Source: JAPPKS01 sp963667895
GTDB taxonomy: Bacteria; Poribacteria; WGA-4E; PCPOR2b
Length of the DNA stretch: 64,000 nt
Assembly (NCBI GenBank): GCA_965223985.1
Contig: OZ245030.1
Span: forward strand, 4,216,001-4,280,000
Reading direction: 5' to 3'
The notes beneath the pieces were generated by a model, which saw nothing but the letters and a program-made list of their open reading frames with translations, ran no database searches and had not been told where the DNA came from. Positions 47,218-57,633 of this stretch are shown here, in pieces; position 1 is the stretch's first letter; each line of letters opens with the position of its first letter. A program made the translations under genes and the position numbers.

Positions 47218-47479
47218 ATGTCGGATACGGAACTGAAGGTGCGGAAAGAATATCTTGATGACCAGGCATAAGATCGGATCCGCATCGAAACAGAAGCGGT
47301 TCTACTCATTATGGCACATTTGCTGGCATGAGAGAATGATTCGTCTTTTTCATCAGTTTGAACCGGGGAGAGGCGATTATTCTGTTAATCGAGATCAACG
47401 GTTGACTGTTCCAGACTTCGACACGTTAGTCAGACAAATTCAACAAGCACGGTCAACGGGTAATGAAAGTCACGCTTGA
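47218..47479 (+). pseudogene. Small hypothetical gene, probably frameshifted
   Basis: AAGGAGAG precedes an ATG at 47218 that opens MSDTELKVRKEYLDDQA and then stops (TAA, 47269). An overlapping frame continues from 47255 to 47479 with HERMIRLFHQFEPGRGDYS and PDFDTLVRQIQQARST. Joined by one indel they would give about 87 residues. No family recognised; charged, soluble, no signal peptide. Confidence 0.3.
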
Positions 47480-47547
47480 CAGCGGAAAAGATGCCACACA
47501 AGAGAAGAGATCACTGATGAAATCATCTCAGAGAGGAAAACGCCCGG

Positions 47548-50500
47548 ATGAAACCATTGTTTGCAATTTGCTTTATGGGCTTAGCTTGTTTGCTGTATGC
47601 CTTTGGGGATGAAATTAATCCGGATCCAGAGGCGCTTACCCCACCGCCTCAAACGGCAAAAGCCCATTATGATTTGGGGCTTGCCTTAAAAAATAGGGAG
47701 CAAGAGAAGGCAATCGCAGAATTTCAGCAAGCAATCCGACTCCATCCCACTTACACGGAAGCGCATCGAGAATACATGGATGTGATGCGAGCGCAAGGGA
47801 AAACAGCGCAGCTCGTCGAAGAATACCGAGCAGAGGCGGCGCAAAATCCGTCAAGCGAGGTGAATCACTATCTCCTGGGTAGAGCCCTAGACGATAACGA
47901 TGAAAAATTTCTCGCGTTCAAGAAAGCCGTCGAAATCAATCCAGATTACCCGTGGGGGCATTTTGGGTTGGGAACCATCTATGCTGATCAGGGCAAGCTG
48001 GACGAGGCGATCGCTGCATACAAACGGGCAACCCGTCTCAACTCGAATCTGGCGATGGGGCATTTCAATCTGGGCGTTATCTATCTGGAGCGTGGCGAGC
48101 TAGACGATGCCGTTGACGCATTCAGAATGGCTATCCGCATCGATCCGGACGATGCATATACACATATCAGCCTTGGGGTTGCCTACAAAGCGCAAGGCAA
48201 ACTGGACGAGGCGATTGCGGCATTCAAAATGGTTCTTCGCATCGACCCAGACGATGCAAGCGCGCACTACAAGCTGGGAAGAATCTACAATGACCAGGGT
48301 AAACACTCGGAAGCAATTGCACCTCTCGAAACGGCTGTCCGTCTAATACCCAATCATGTCGGTGGACATATCAGTCTGGGGTTTGCTTACATGCAGGGTG
48401 GCCAAATCGACGAAGCGGTTGCGGCGTTCCAAAAGGCCATCAACCTCAACCCGAAGTTCGCACCAGCGCATAACAATCTGGGCATTGCCTATTCTAGGCA
48501 AGGGCATCCAGACAAAGCCATCGCGGCATACAAAACTGCTCTGACAATCAACCCTGACTTACCAGGAGTACATACCAATCTGGGAATTATCTATGCACAA
48601 CAAGGCCAACTCGATGATGCGATTGCAGCGTTCCAGACCGCCATCCGCATCTACCCGAACAATGTCAGATCGCACAGCAATCTGGGACTTGCCTACCAGA
48701 AGCAAGGCCGGCTCGATGATGCGATTGCGGTGTGGCAGGCTGCGATTCGTATCGGCCCGAACAATGCAAAGGTGCACCTTGGTCTGGGAAATGCCTATTA
48801 CCAGCAGGGGAAGCCAGACGAAGCCATCACGGCATATAAAATTGCTATTAATATCAACCCGAGCGATGCAAGAGCGCATTATGTTCTGGGAATCATCTAC
48901 AAAGCGCAAGGTCAAGTGGACAAAGCAATATCAGCGTACAAAAAGGTCATCGGTATCGACCCAAGGGACGCAGGGGTGCATCACACGCTGGGATTGCTCT
49001 ACTTCAATCAAGGTAGACTTGACAAGGCGATTTTCGCGTACAAAACCGCCCTACAGATAAACCCTGACTTGCCGGAAGCATATACTAACCTTGGCAATGT
49101 CTACCTGAATCAGGGCAACCTCGATGAAGCAATCGCAGCCTGGAAAGCTGCTGTTCAACACAATCCTAATGACACATTGGCGCATTTCAATTTGGGCGTC
49201 ACTTATGAAACGCAAGGTAAACTCGGCGAGGCGATTGCGGCGTGGAAAGCCGCTATCAGGAGCGATCCTAACTATACATCGGCGTACGTGCCTCTAGGCA
49301 ACGCCTATGCGCAGATGGGGGACCTCGACGAAGCGATTGCGACGTACGAAACCGCTATCAATGTTGACCCAAACGATGCCGCCGCATATGTCGCTTTGGG
49401 CAACGCCTATGCGCAGATGGGGGACCTCGACGAAGCGGCTGCGGCGTACGAAAGGGCTATCAGCATTGACCCGACCTATGCTTATGCACAAGTGAGTCTG
49501 CAATTGGACGACAAAGCGCGAGGCAAGCTGGACGACGCAATTGTCCCCTACGAATCCGATATCCAGATTGACCCGCCCGGCGTGATGCCACACGGCAATC
49601 CGGGAGGCAATGCTGATATTCCGAGCCTTCCCAAGGCGCACCTACTAGGTCAAGACAATAACGCTCATTGGCGATACCCACTCAATGAGCCGGTGTGGCG
49701 CGCCGCCAATGATGCGGCGCACATGGCTCCGGATGACCCTGTCCTGGGACTGCACATGGGAAATAGAGCGTGGGCGTTGCCGTGGTGGATTATGAAGAAT
49801 CACCATGTGGCGAATCTTAAACTGGACAATCAGCCGATATTGATTACGTTCTGCGAATTGTGCAGCAGCGCAGCCGCCTTCAATCCGGTTCTCAAGAGGG
49901 AACGATATACGTTCCGCATTGTGGGTTTCTACAACGGTACGATTCTCGTTTCGGACTTCGAGACCGGGAGTTTCTGGTCTCCGTTCCGGGGTGAAGCCAT
50001 AGAGGGGCCACTCGAGGGAGAGCGGCTGACGCGATTGCCACTGTATCAATGTACGTGGTCAGAATGGGTTGCCCTGCATCCGGACGCCTTTGTCTTAGAT
50101 GGCGCAGAAGCGCTGCGCGGAGGGCATGGACACCGTTATCGTCCGGGGTCACCAGGGATAGATAGTTTTTCCGCAACACTGCTGCAGTCTGTTGACAAGC
50201 GACTTCCGCACAACGAACTTGTTCTGGGCGTGGAAATTAACGGAGTGGCGCGGGCATATCCACTATCGACCTTGGATCAGATAGGGATGGTCGTTAACGA
50301 TACACTCGGCGAAAAGGAGATCGTTGTTCTGCATCAGCCGGAGACCATGCTAGCAATCGTCTTCTCACGTCGGATTGGAGACAGAGTTCTGGTTTTTGAG
50401 GGCGCGAAAGATGGGCGGGTTGTAGATCTCGAATACCAGGGACACTGGAACTATGCTGGAGAGGCCGAAGACGGTGCGCTTGACGGACGTAAGCTGTCGT

Positions 50501-50595
50501 ATGTTTCCTCCGGAGTCCAGGAATGGTATATCTGGGCGGCATATCATCCGGAGACGGAAATCTTTGGCGGTAGCGAGACTTCAAAATTGAAATAG
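47548..50595 (+). CDS. TPR array fused to a DUF3179 domain, exported
   Basis: A 1015-residue protein. A signal peptide (LFAICFMGLACLLYAFG) is followed by roughly 18-19 TPR repeats with the usual G-x-x-Y and DEAIAAY...INPD pattern. The C-terminal about 330 residues form a DUF3179 domain: NQPILITFCELCSSAAAFNP (CxxC), FETGSFWSPFRGEAIEGPL and TWSEWVALHPDAFVL are characteristic. DUF3179 has no known activity. The TPRs probably bind partners in the periplasm. Two neighbouring repeats share an exact 39-base block (first copy at 49297, second at 49399), so the array has grown recently. AGAGAGGAAA precedes the ATG region. Fusion of the two domains is unusual. Confidence 0.85.
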   Translation: MKPLFAICFMGLACLLYAFGDEINPDPEALTPPPQTAKAHYDLGLALKNREQEKAIAEFQQAIRLHPTYTEAHREYMDVMRAQGKTAQLVEEYRAEAAQNPSSEVNHYLLGRALDDNDEKFLAFKKAVEINPDYPWGHFGLGTIYADQGKLDEAIAAYKRATRLNSNLAMGHFNLGVIYLERGELDDAVDAFRMAIRIDPDDAYTHISLGVAYKAQGKLDEAIAAFKMVLRIDPDDASAHYKLGRIYNDQGKHSEAIAPLETAVRLIPNHVGGHISLGFAYMQGGQIDEAVAAFQKAINLNPKFAPAHNNLGIAYSRQGHPDKAIAAYKTALTINPDLPGVHTNLGIIYAQQGQLDDAIAAFQTAIRIYPNNVRSHSNLGLAYQKQGRLDDAIAVWQAAIRIGPNNAKVHLGLGNAYYQQGKPDEAITAYKIAININPSDARAHYVLGIIYKAQGQVDKAISAYKKVIGIDPRDAGVHHTLGLLYFNQGRLDKAIFAYKTALQINPDLPEAYTNLGNVYLNQGNLDEAIAAWKAAVQHNPNDTLAHFNLGVTYETQGKLGEAIAAWKAAIRSDPNYTSAYVPLGNAYAQMGDLDEAIATYETAINVDPNDAAAYVALGNAYAQMGDLDEAAAAYERAISIDPTYAYAQVSLQLDDKARGKLDDAIVPYESDIQIDPPGVMPHGNPGGNADIPSLPKAHLLGQDNNAHWRYPLNEPVWRAANDAAHMAPDDPVLGLHMGNRAWALPWWIMKNHHVANLKLDNQPILITFCELCSSAAAFNPVLKRERYTFRIVGFYNGTILVSDFETGSFWSPFRGEAIEGPLEGERLTRLPLYQCTWSEWVALHPDAFVLDGAEALRGGHGHRYRPGSPGIDSFSATLLQSVDKRLPHNELVLGVEINGVARAYPLSTLDQIGMVVNDTLGEKEIVVLHQPETMLAIVFSRRIGDRVLVFEGAKDGRVVDLEYQGHWNYAGEAEDGALDGRKLSYVSSGVQEWYIWAAYHPETEIFGGSETSKLK

Positions 50596-51040
50596 GTGAA
50601 GTGCCAACGGAAATTTAGACCAGAAATAAGCGAAGTTAAACTAAGTGTTGCTGCTCAAATTCAATGGAAGACTGTAGTTGGGTTCCCGCAGTCTTTGGAA
50701 ATGCAACGGCAAGCGGGTGGATGCTAGAACGCGCATCGGGCATTTTGAGGTGTATGTGAACTCAGAGAAAAAGACAGGTGTGTCGAATATCTATTGAGTC
50801 GAGTGATATAGCACTGTTGTTCGGCGTTTGTGTAGAATCCCAAGGTGCGCAACCACTTGAATTTCATATCGGTATTTAGAATAATTTGACAGAGTCAAGA
50901 CAATTTACGGAAGAGAATTACTCGTGCACAGAAATTAAAGCCAAATGACAGAACTATCGAACGAATGACAGCCTGTTTGAACTCGTAAAAGATTCTGCAC
51001 CGAAGCCTAAGTTTCTCGCGATAAGTTAAGGAGCTTGTAA
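50596..51040. other. Intergenic region before leuS
   Basis: No gene recognised and no ribosome site other than AAGGAG before leuS. AT-rich parts lie near 50880-50935, where the leuS promoter is expected; no clear -35/-10 pair was found. Confidence 0.4.
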
Positions 51041-53592
51041 ATGCCAAAGCACATGTATAATCCCGCAGCCATTGAGCCGAAATGGCAAAGCATTTGGGAG
51101 AAACGTGAGACATTTCGCACACCTGACGACCCCAAAGCATGGGAAGGAAAACCGAAATTTTACATACTGGGCATGTTCCCGTACGTTTCAGGGGCTGGCT
51201 TACATGTCGGTCACCCAAAAGGATATCTTGCTACAGACGTGATTGCCAACATGCGACGAATGCAAGGCTACAACGTCCTCCATCCGATGGGTGGGATGCG
51301 TTTGGACTGCCAGCGGAGCGTGCCGCTGAACGCGGGAATGTTCACCCTGCAACAATCACCGAAAAGATGGTGGATATGTTCCGCCAACAGATCAAGCGGA
51401 TCGGCTTCTCATATGATTGGAGCCGGGAGATTAACACCTCCGCGCCCGAATACTACAAGTGGACGCAGTGGATTTTCCTCAAACTCTACGAGAAAGGGCT
51501 GGCATACCTCGAAGATGTACCCGTTAATTGGTGTCCTGCGCTTGGAACTGTTCTCGCCAACGAGGAGGTTAAAGACGGAAAATACATTGAGACCGGCGAT
51601 CCGATTGAGAGGCGGCAGATGCGGCAATGGATGCTGAAGATTACAGCATATGCCGAGCGGCTCCTTGAAGACCTGAATGAACTGGATTGGCCCGAAGGTC
51701 TCAAGGAGATGCAGCGGAATTGGATCGGAAAATCGAAGGGTGCAGATATAACATTCTCCATCAAGGACACGAATCTCACGTTCTCCGTTTTCACAACGCG
51801 ACCTGATACACTCTTCGGAGCGACATACTGTGTTTTTGCCCCCGAACACCCGCTAGTCGAAGGGATTGTGCGTAATGACCGGAAGGCTGCGGTTAGGGCG
51901 TATATCAAGGAATCGAAGAATAAATCCGACCTACAGCGAACCGACCTCGCGACAGAGAAGACGGGGGTTTTCACGGGAGCCTACGCGATGAATCCCTGCA
52001 ATAATGGTGCAATTCCAATCTGGATCGCCGACTATGTGCTGATTTCCTACGGCACTGGTGCCATCATGGCTGTGCCCGGTCATGACGAACGTGACCATGA
52101 GTTTGCCAGAGCATTTAACATTCCAATCGTCGAAGTCATTAGCGGCGGCGAACAGCCAATTGAAGAGGAACCTTTCACCGACGACGGAGTCTGTGTGAAC
52201 AGCGGTTTCCTCAACGGCTTGCAAGTGACGGACGCTAAAGAGAAGATGATTGCATGGCTTGAGCAAGAAAAGAAGGGCAATCAGAAGGTGCAGTATCGCC
52301 TACGCGACTGGCTATTTTCCCGCCAGCGTTACTGGGGTGAGCCATTTCCAGTTGTGCATCTCGAAGATGGTTCGATTGCCACGATTGCTGATGACGGGCT
52401 TCCGGTGGAACTCCCACCCATTGATGAATACCGACCAACCACTGATGGAAAGCCTCCCCTTGCCCGCGCTGGGGATGACTGGCTGATGACGTCCCTTCCA
52501 GATGGGCGCGTCGGAATCCGGGAAACCAATACGATGCCGCAATGGGCGGGCTCTTGCTGGTACTACTTGCGTTATATTGATGCACATAATCAGGAAGCTC
52601 CGTGGTCTGCGGAAGCGGAACGATATTGGCTGCCGGTTGACCTGTATATCGGTGGTACCGAGCACGCGGTATTGCACCTGCTCTACGCACGGTTCTGGCA
52701 CAAGGTGTTGTACGACTGCGGACTTGTTTCCACGAATGAACCGTTCCAGAACCTCTTCAATCAGGGGATAATCCTCGCGGAATCCTATCAGGACGATAAC
52801 GGCAAATATTACTATCCGCACGAAGTAGAGAAAAAAGGAGAAGAGTGGTTTGTTAAGGCGTCTGGTAGACCCGTCAATACGCAACTTGAGAAGATGAGCA
52901 AGTCGAAATTCAACGTCGTGAACCCCGACGATGTCATCGATCAGTACGGTGCGGACTCAGTGCGGCTCTACGAACTCTTCATCGGTCCGCTGAGCGTCAG
53001 TACCCCTTGGCAGACCGCCGGCGTGGAAGGGGTTTATCGCTTCCTCAACCGAGTCTGGAGGCTGGTCGTCGACGAACACACGGGTGAGCCGAGTGAAAAA
53101 CTAACCGATGTCCCGAGCAACAGCCATGCAGCGTTGTGGAAAGAATTGCACCAGACCATCAAAGTCGTCACGGAGGACACAGAATCCATTGATAAAATGA
53201 ACACAGCTATCAGCCAAATGATGGTGTTTGTCAACACCGCGACGCAAGCCCATACGCTTCCCAAAGAGACGATGAAGACGTTTCTGCGACTGCTGTTCCC
53301 TTACGCTCCGCACATCGCCGAAGAACTGTGGGAACGGCTGGGAAACACAGAACTGATTGCAAAGTCGTCTTGGCCAACTTACGACCCAGAAGCGCTCAAA
53401 CGGGAAGAGGTAACAATCGTCGTCCAAGTCAATGGAAAGCTACGTAGCCGCATTCAATTGTCCGTGGACGCGACCAACGAAGAGGCTGAAGCAGTTGCGC
53501 TTGCGGACGAACGCGTCCAAAACCAAGTGGCAGAGAGAACGATACGGAATGTGATTGTCGTTCCGAACCGGCTGATTAACATTGTCGTGTAA
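51041..53592 (+). CDS. leuS: Leucyl-tRNA synthetase with one frameshift
   Basis: LeuRS charges tRNA-Leu with leucine. The N-terminal frame from 51041 contains the class I HIGH-type motif GAGLHVGHPKGY and runs to NVLHPMG; one T is missing near 51288-51294, after which the next frame gives WDAFGLPAER and the rest. The KMSKS motif (KMSKSKFN), the editing domain (GTGAIMAVPGHDERDHEFA) and the anticodon-binding region are intact, for about 851 residues in total. Because leuS is essential, and the single copy seen is otherwise perfect, the missing T is probably a sequence error. AAGGAG lies before the ATG. Confidence 0.93.
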
Positions 53593-53678
53593 CTCGTAGG
53601 AAATACACAACCCATTTCGCAGCATGGATTGCATACCCATTCAACACTTTGTCTGAGATCCAGGAGGAAATCGAAGAA

Positions 53679-55349
53679 ATGTCTGAAACCCAAAATGAAG
53701 GTGTACTTATCACTCCCATCGGTGGATTGGGAGAATTCGGCTTGAACATGATGACGTATGAGTACGCCGACGATCTCATCATCATTGATGCTGGCATCAT
53801 GTTTCCCGAAGCGGACACGCCGGGTGTAGATTTGGTCGTCCCCGATATAACATACTTACTTGAGAATCAGCACAAAATCCGCGGAATCATAGTTACCCAT
53901 GCACATGAAGATCACACAGGTGCACTATCATTCCTGCTACGACAAATTAACATCCCTGTTTACGGCACTGAACTCACCCTCGCGCTCGCTAAACGCAGAT
54001 TGAAGGAATACGATGTCTTAAAAGACGCGCAACTGAACGTCATTGATCCAGATCTCCGGTTGCAACTTGGATGCTTTTCGCTTGAATTCATCCATGTAGC
54101 CCATAGCATTCCCGGAACAGTGTCAGTCGCCCTTCATACGGCTGTTGGTGTAATCGTTCATACCGCCGACTTCAAGTTCGATCTCACTCCCGTCGATAAT
54201 CGGCGCACTGAAATTCACAAACTTGCGATGCTTGGGGAGAAAGGCGTTCTGTTGCTTGTATCTGATAGCACCAATGCGGATCGCCCCGGCTTCACTCCCT
54301 CTGAGCGCGCCATTTATTCAGACATCGACACAATTTTTCAAAGTGTTGACCGACGCCTTTTCCTTTCAACATTTTCATCGAGCCTTCACCGTATCCAGCA
54401 ATTCATCGATCTCGCGATAGAACATCACCGCCTGATAGCCGTCACCGGGCGCTCTATGGTCAATAACATCCGAATTGCTTCAGAGTTAGGTTACTTAAAC
54501 GTGCCGCCGGACATTCTCATCGATCCCCGGGAGGTGAAGCAGTTTCAACCTCACGAAGTCGTTGTTCTGAGCACTGGCAGCCAAGGTGAACCCCGATCTG
54601 CAATGGCGTTGATGGCGATGAATAATCACGCATTCCTGAATATTGAACCGCAGGATACCGTTGTCCTATCCGCCCGTATCATACCGGGCAATGAGCGATC
54701 GGTTGGGCACATGATAAATCACTTGCTTCGACGTGGCGCGCGGGTCCTCCACGAAAGAAATGCCAATGTCCATGTGTCCGGACACGGTGCCCAAGAAGAT
54801 CTCAAATTGATGATTAATCTTGTGCGTCCCAAGTTTTTCGTGCCGATGCACGGTGAATACAGCCATCTTGTTCATCATGCTGAACTCGCAGAAGAAATTG
54901 GCATACCCTATGAAAATATCACAGTTGCTGAAAACGGCGATCAGATGCTGCTTAACCCTGATTCCTGCGGCATTCATGGACGCGTTCAATCCGGACGCGT
55001 TTTCGTGGATGGTAAGCTTGAAATGGGAGTCGAGGACATAGTATTGCATGATCGGCACGCTCTCTCGCAAGATGGTATGGTTATCCCAATCGTTGTGCTC
55101 GATCGGAACACCGGCAAAATCGTCGCTGGACCAGACATGGTTTCAAGGGGATTTGTTTACATGGACGAATCTCAACCACTGATAGACGAAGCCAAAGAAA
55201 TCGTCATCAATTCGATAGATAGACTTAGTGAAGAGGTCAAAAGCGAAACGGAAACAGTTCAAGAGGAGATCCGAATTGTCCTGCGGCGTTTCTTCTCAAA
55301 ACGAACAAAACGCCGCCCGATGGTGTTGCCTGTTGTCATGCGTGTCTAA
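53679..55349 (+). CDS. rnj: Ribonuclease J family enzyme
   Basis: RNase J is a 5'-3' exo- and endonuclease for mRNA decay and rRNA maturation in bacteria. The beta-lactamase motif THAHEDHTGAL binds two zinc ions; VAHSIPGTVSV, HTADFKFDLTP, SDSTNADRPGFTPSE and STFSSSLHRIQQ follow, and HVSGHGAQEDLKLMI is the C-terminal beta-CASP part. The frame is open to a TTG at 53649; I take ATG 53679, which has AGGAGG 12 bases upstream. From it the protein has 556 residues, normal for RNase J. It is downstream of leuS by about 85 bases. Confidence 0.93.
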   Translation: MSETQNEGVLITPIGGLGEFGLNMMTYEYADDLIIIDAGIMFPEADTPGVDLVVPDITYLLENQHKIRGIIVTHAHEDHTGALSFLLRQINIPVYGTELTLALAKRRLKEYDVLKDAQLNVIDPDLRLQLGCFSLEFIHVAHSIPGTVSVALHTAVGVIVHTADFKFDLTPVDNRRTEIHKLAMLGEKGVLLLVSDSTNADRPGFTPSERAIYSDIDTIFQSVDRRLFLSTFSSSLHRIQQFIDLAIEHHRLIAVTGRSMVNNIRIASELGYLNVPPDILIDPREVKQFQPHEVVVLSTGSQGEPRSAMALMAMNNHAFLNIEPQDTVVLSARIIPGNERSVGHMINHLLRRGARVLHERNANVHVSGHGAQEDLKLMINLVRPKFFVPMHGEYSHLVHHAELAEEIGIPYENITVAENGDQMLLNPDSCGIHGRVQSGRVFVDGKLEMGVEDIVLHDRHALSQDGMVIPIVVLDRNTGKIVAGPDMVSRGFVYMDESQPLIDEAKEIVINSIDRLSEEVKSETETVQEEIRIVLRRFFSKRTKRRPMVLPVVMRV

Positions 55350-55603
55350 TCCCACGCGATGAAGCCATGATTATCCGCTGACCAGACCATCGAAAGCCCC
55401 TCGCTTGTGATGTGGGGTCGTATCATTCAAAAGTTTTTCTGTTGATGTGGAAATCGTCGAGAAATCGCTTAAAACGACATTTAGCAGAATGGAGCGACAA
55501 TCGTATTGTCGATCGAGGAAGTCATTATTGTCCCCTATACACCGTAGCCCGGTTGCAAAGCGAGTTATGCAACATAACATCAGAGTGAACCTACACACAA
55601 ACG

Positions 55604-55958
55604 ATGAGGAATAAGATGAGAACGCGACTTCGGGTCGTTATAGACGGACTGGATGTAGTGATTGACCATTCTGACGGCAGTGATACCTTTATTGATACTA
55701 TACACAGAATAGGTATAGAGGAGGTGCGAGATCTTAAAATTGAGGCAAAAATGCCCCCTTACACTAAACGTGTTCTACCTCTATGAATGGAACGCTATGG
55801 AGTTCGATGACCGCGAGGAATATACGGGACATAAATATGGTAAGCGCAAGTATCGGATACACACAAGAAGTAACACGTAGAAGAAGCAGGAGCTTCTTGA
55901 GGAGATTTCGAAACAGTTAGGGTACATTAACATGGATGTAAAGGTAGTCCCGAAATAG
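55604..55958 (+). pseudogene. Remnant of a small conserved gene of unknown function
   Basis: The first frame reads MRTRLRVVIDGLDVVIDH, DTFIDTIHRIGIEEVRDLKI and then breaks. Another frame recovers EWNAMEFDDREEYTGHKYG and KYRIHTRSNT, hits TAG, and continues KKQELLEEISKQL to a stop at 55958. Together they resemble a small family with an IGIERVxxLGI segment, a YxIxTxSNTxxK motif and a coiled end, often found next to restriction or mobile genes. That resemblance is from memory. At least one frameshift and one nonsense codon make it dead. Confidence 0.45.
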
Positions 55959-55966
55959 CAACACTT

Positions 55967-56036
55967 TTGCCGGAAGCGCCAATATTGTGTCTAAAAAGTG
56001 CATTTTATTTTGCGTTCTGTGATTGGCGTTCGGCAA
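55967..56036. repeat. Imperfect inverted repeat (hairpin) downstream of the remnant
   Basis: TTGCCGGAAGCGCCAAT at 55967-55983 pairs with ATTGGCGTTCGGCAA at 56022-56036, apart from two bulged bases. The loop is about 38 bases. There is no T run, so it is more likely a small element or a processing signal than a terminator. Confidence 0.4.
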
Positions 56037-56184
56037 ATCGTTGATTGTGGGTCAATTTCCAACGGCATTTATACACAGTGAACGGGACCGGATGTCCGGA
56101 TCCCCAAACATTCCAAATTATGAGGGCTAGGAGGTAATATCCATATTTTATGAGTTACTAATCACTAACAGAAGGATTTTTGAT

Positions 56185-56596
56185 ATGACCATTCGCAGGG
56201 TCGGGGTAGTAGTTTTCAAGATACTCACGAGTGTGGCGTTCGGTGGAATAGTGCCGGCGTTGATTGCCTATATTGTGGCCGACTGGAATTATGTTGCAGT
56301 TGCTGCTGGGCTTGGTGTTTATGTTGGTCTGTTTGTTGGGATTGTTTGGAGTATCCAACCGAAGGAGGTGCGGATAGCCTTTGTTGTGCCGATTATGGGG
56401 GGGTGTGTTGTTGCTTATTATTACTATTCCTTATGAACAAGGTACTTGGCCTATCAGTCACATGTGGGGGCGTCTCATTCACATGGAGATTGTGTTATCA
56501 ATCCCTGTGGGTTTGATAGTTGGCATTGTGAGGGCGTTGGCACGTGCAAGAGGACAGAGCATAAAACAGTTTCTGTCTAGAGTATTTGGAGACTAA
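56185..56596 (+). CDS. Small multi-span membrane protein, split in a G7 run
   Basis: The ATG at 56185 follows AGAAGGA. The first frame gives FGGIVPALIAYIVADW and LGVYVGLFVGIVWSI, then ends soon after a run of seven G (56397-56403). Removing one G continues LLLIITIPYEQGTWP and LSIPVGLIVGIVRALARARG to 56596. The combined protein has about 136 residues and four hydrophobic segments. No family is recognised. Confidence 0.55.
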
Positions 56597-56622
56597 TCAC
56601 TAACGACAAGGAGGGTTTCCGC

Positions 56623-56915
56623 ATGAATACTCAACAGAAGCTAAGCTACATGTTGGTTGGCGGCATTATTGGCGTGGTTGGTACGGTTATCGGAATGTCG
56701 GTTCTGTCAATATCGGCAGCACGGAATGAGTTCGGCTGGATTGTCAGGGCACGCGGACATGATGGTGTGTCTCGAGCGGCTTTCAGTGTGGTAAGAATGG
56801 CGGGGTTGTCACGGTGCACGGTAACGATGGAAAGTCTGGGGCTGCTGCGCTCTATGTGAACAAATATGGGAACGGCGTGTTGTCTCTGTGGGACAAACGC
56901 AGGAATCGACAGTAG
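56623..56915 (+). CDS. Small anchored protein with glycine-rich beta-repeat, one frameshift
   Basis: An N-terminal membrane segment (MLVGGIIGVVGTVIGMSVL) is followed by short repeats built on HGxDGxS. After RAAFSVV one base is missing near 56791-56795; the next frame continues NGGVVTVHGNDGKSGAAA, then YVNKYGNGVLSLWDKRRN and stops at 56915. Adding one A restores a protein of about 97 residues. The repeat resembles short beta-helix rungs. AAGGAGGG lies before the ATG. Function unknown. Confidence 0.5.
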
Positions 56916-57373
56916 AAACAGTGGCGAGTGGCCAAGTACTGGTGACCATTAACACGACGCGCTGACCACGGGCTAGCGAGCGCTAAAAAGGTAGGTTTCA
57001 ACATGTAAGCGGCCATTCGATTCAGGCCGGCGGTCTCGCTCGCAGAACCGTGTGTGGCGGCTCATTATTCTGAGCGACGATAAAAGCGGAAGCTTGGAGA
57101 GAAGAGGATTAAGATTGGAAAAAGGGCATACGACAGGATTTGTGCAAGTTATCAAGGCGTGACAAAGTGCGCACAAGCAAAAAAACAGGCGCTGGGTATT
57201 ACGCCCGGCCCCCGCTAAAAAGTTTCGGTTCGATATGTATTGTCGTGTAACGTTTTAGCGTGGTGTGGCGTGATTAGTTTAGTCGCCTAGACTTATCAAA
57301 CCTGCCTGGTGCCGTTACCAAAACATAAAGAAATCATGGCAAGTCGTTGCGGTCTTGTCAAGGAAGAGATTGT
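56916..57373. other. Gene-poor stretch
   Basis: No supportable gene; only short, unsupported open frames. AAGGAAGAG at its right end is the ribosome site of the weak candidate at 57374. Confidence 0.35.
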
Positions 57374-57616
57374 ATGTCCGCTCACTATACGGACGCAATT
57401 CTCTCGTTGCTTAAGGAAGCGGATATTCAAGCCATTACACCAAGGATTTTGCCTATGAACCAAAAGTCCAGGATAGCAACGATTGTGGTTATCGCGCCGT
57501 TTCGGCTTTCGTTGTCGAGCGCAATTAGAATCATCGGGACTATTATAATTAAAAAACATGCGAAAGTCCTTGCTGGTCAGTTTCAAGTTGCGTCCCTCCC
57601 CCCAATACCCCACTGA
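57374..57616 (+). CDS. Weak hypothetical protein candidate
   Basis: AAGGAAGAG lies six bases before an ATG opening 80 codons (MSAHYTDAILSLLKEADI and a hydrophobic stretch around IATIVVIAPFRL). It is convergent with the TPR-propeller gene, ending 18 bases away. No family is recognised. A competing minus-strand frame (57296-57637), starting in the stop of the propeller gene, covers the same DNA; at most one is real. Confidence 0.25.
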   Translation: MSAHYTDAILSLLKEADIQAITPRILPMNQKSRIATIVVIAPFRLSLSSAIRIIGTIIIKKHAKVLAGQFQVASLPPIPH

Positions 57617-57633
57617 CACTGACGCCCTACGGT

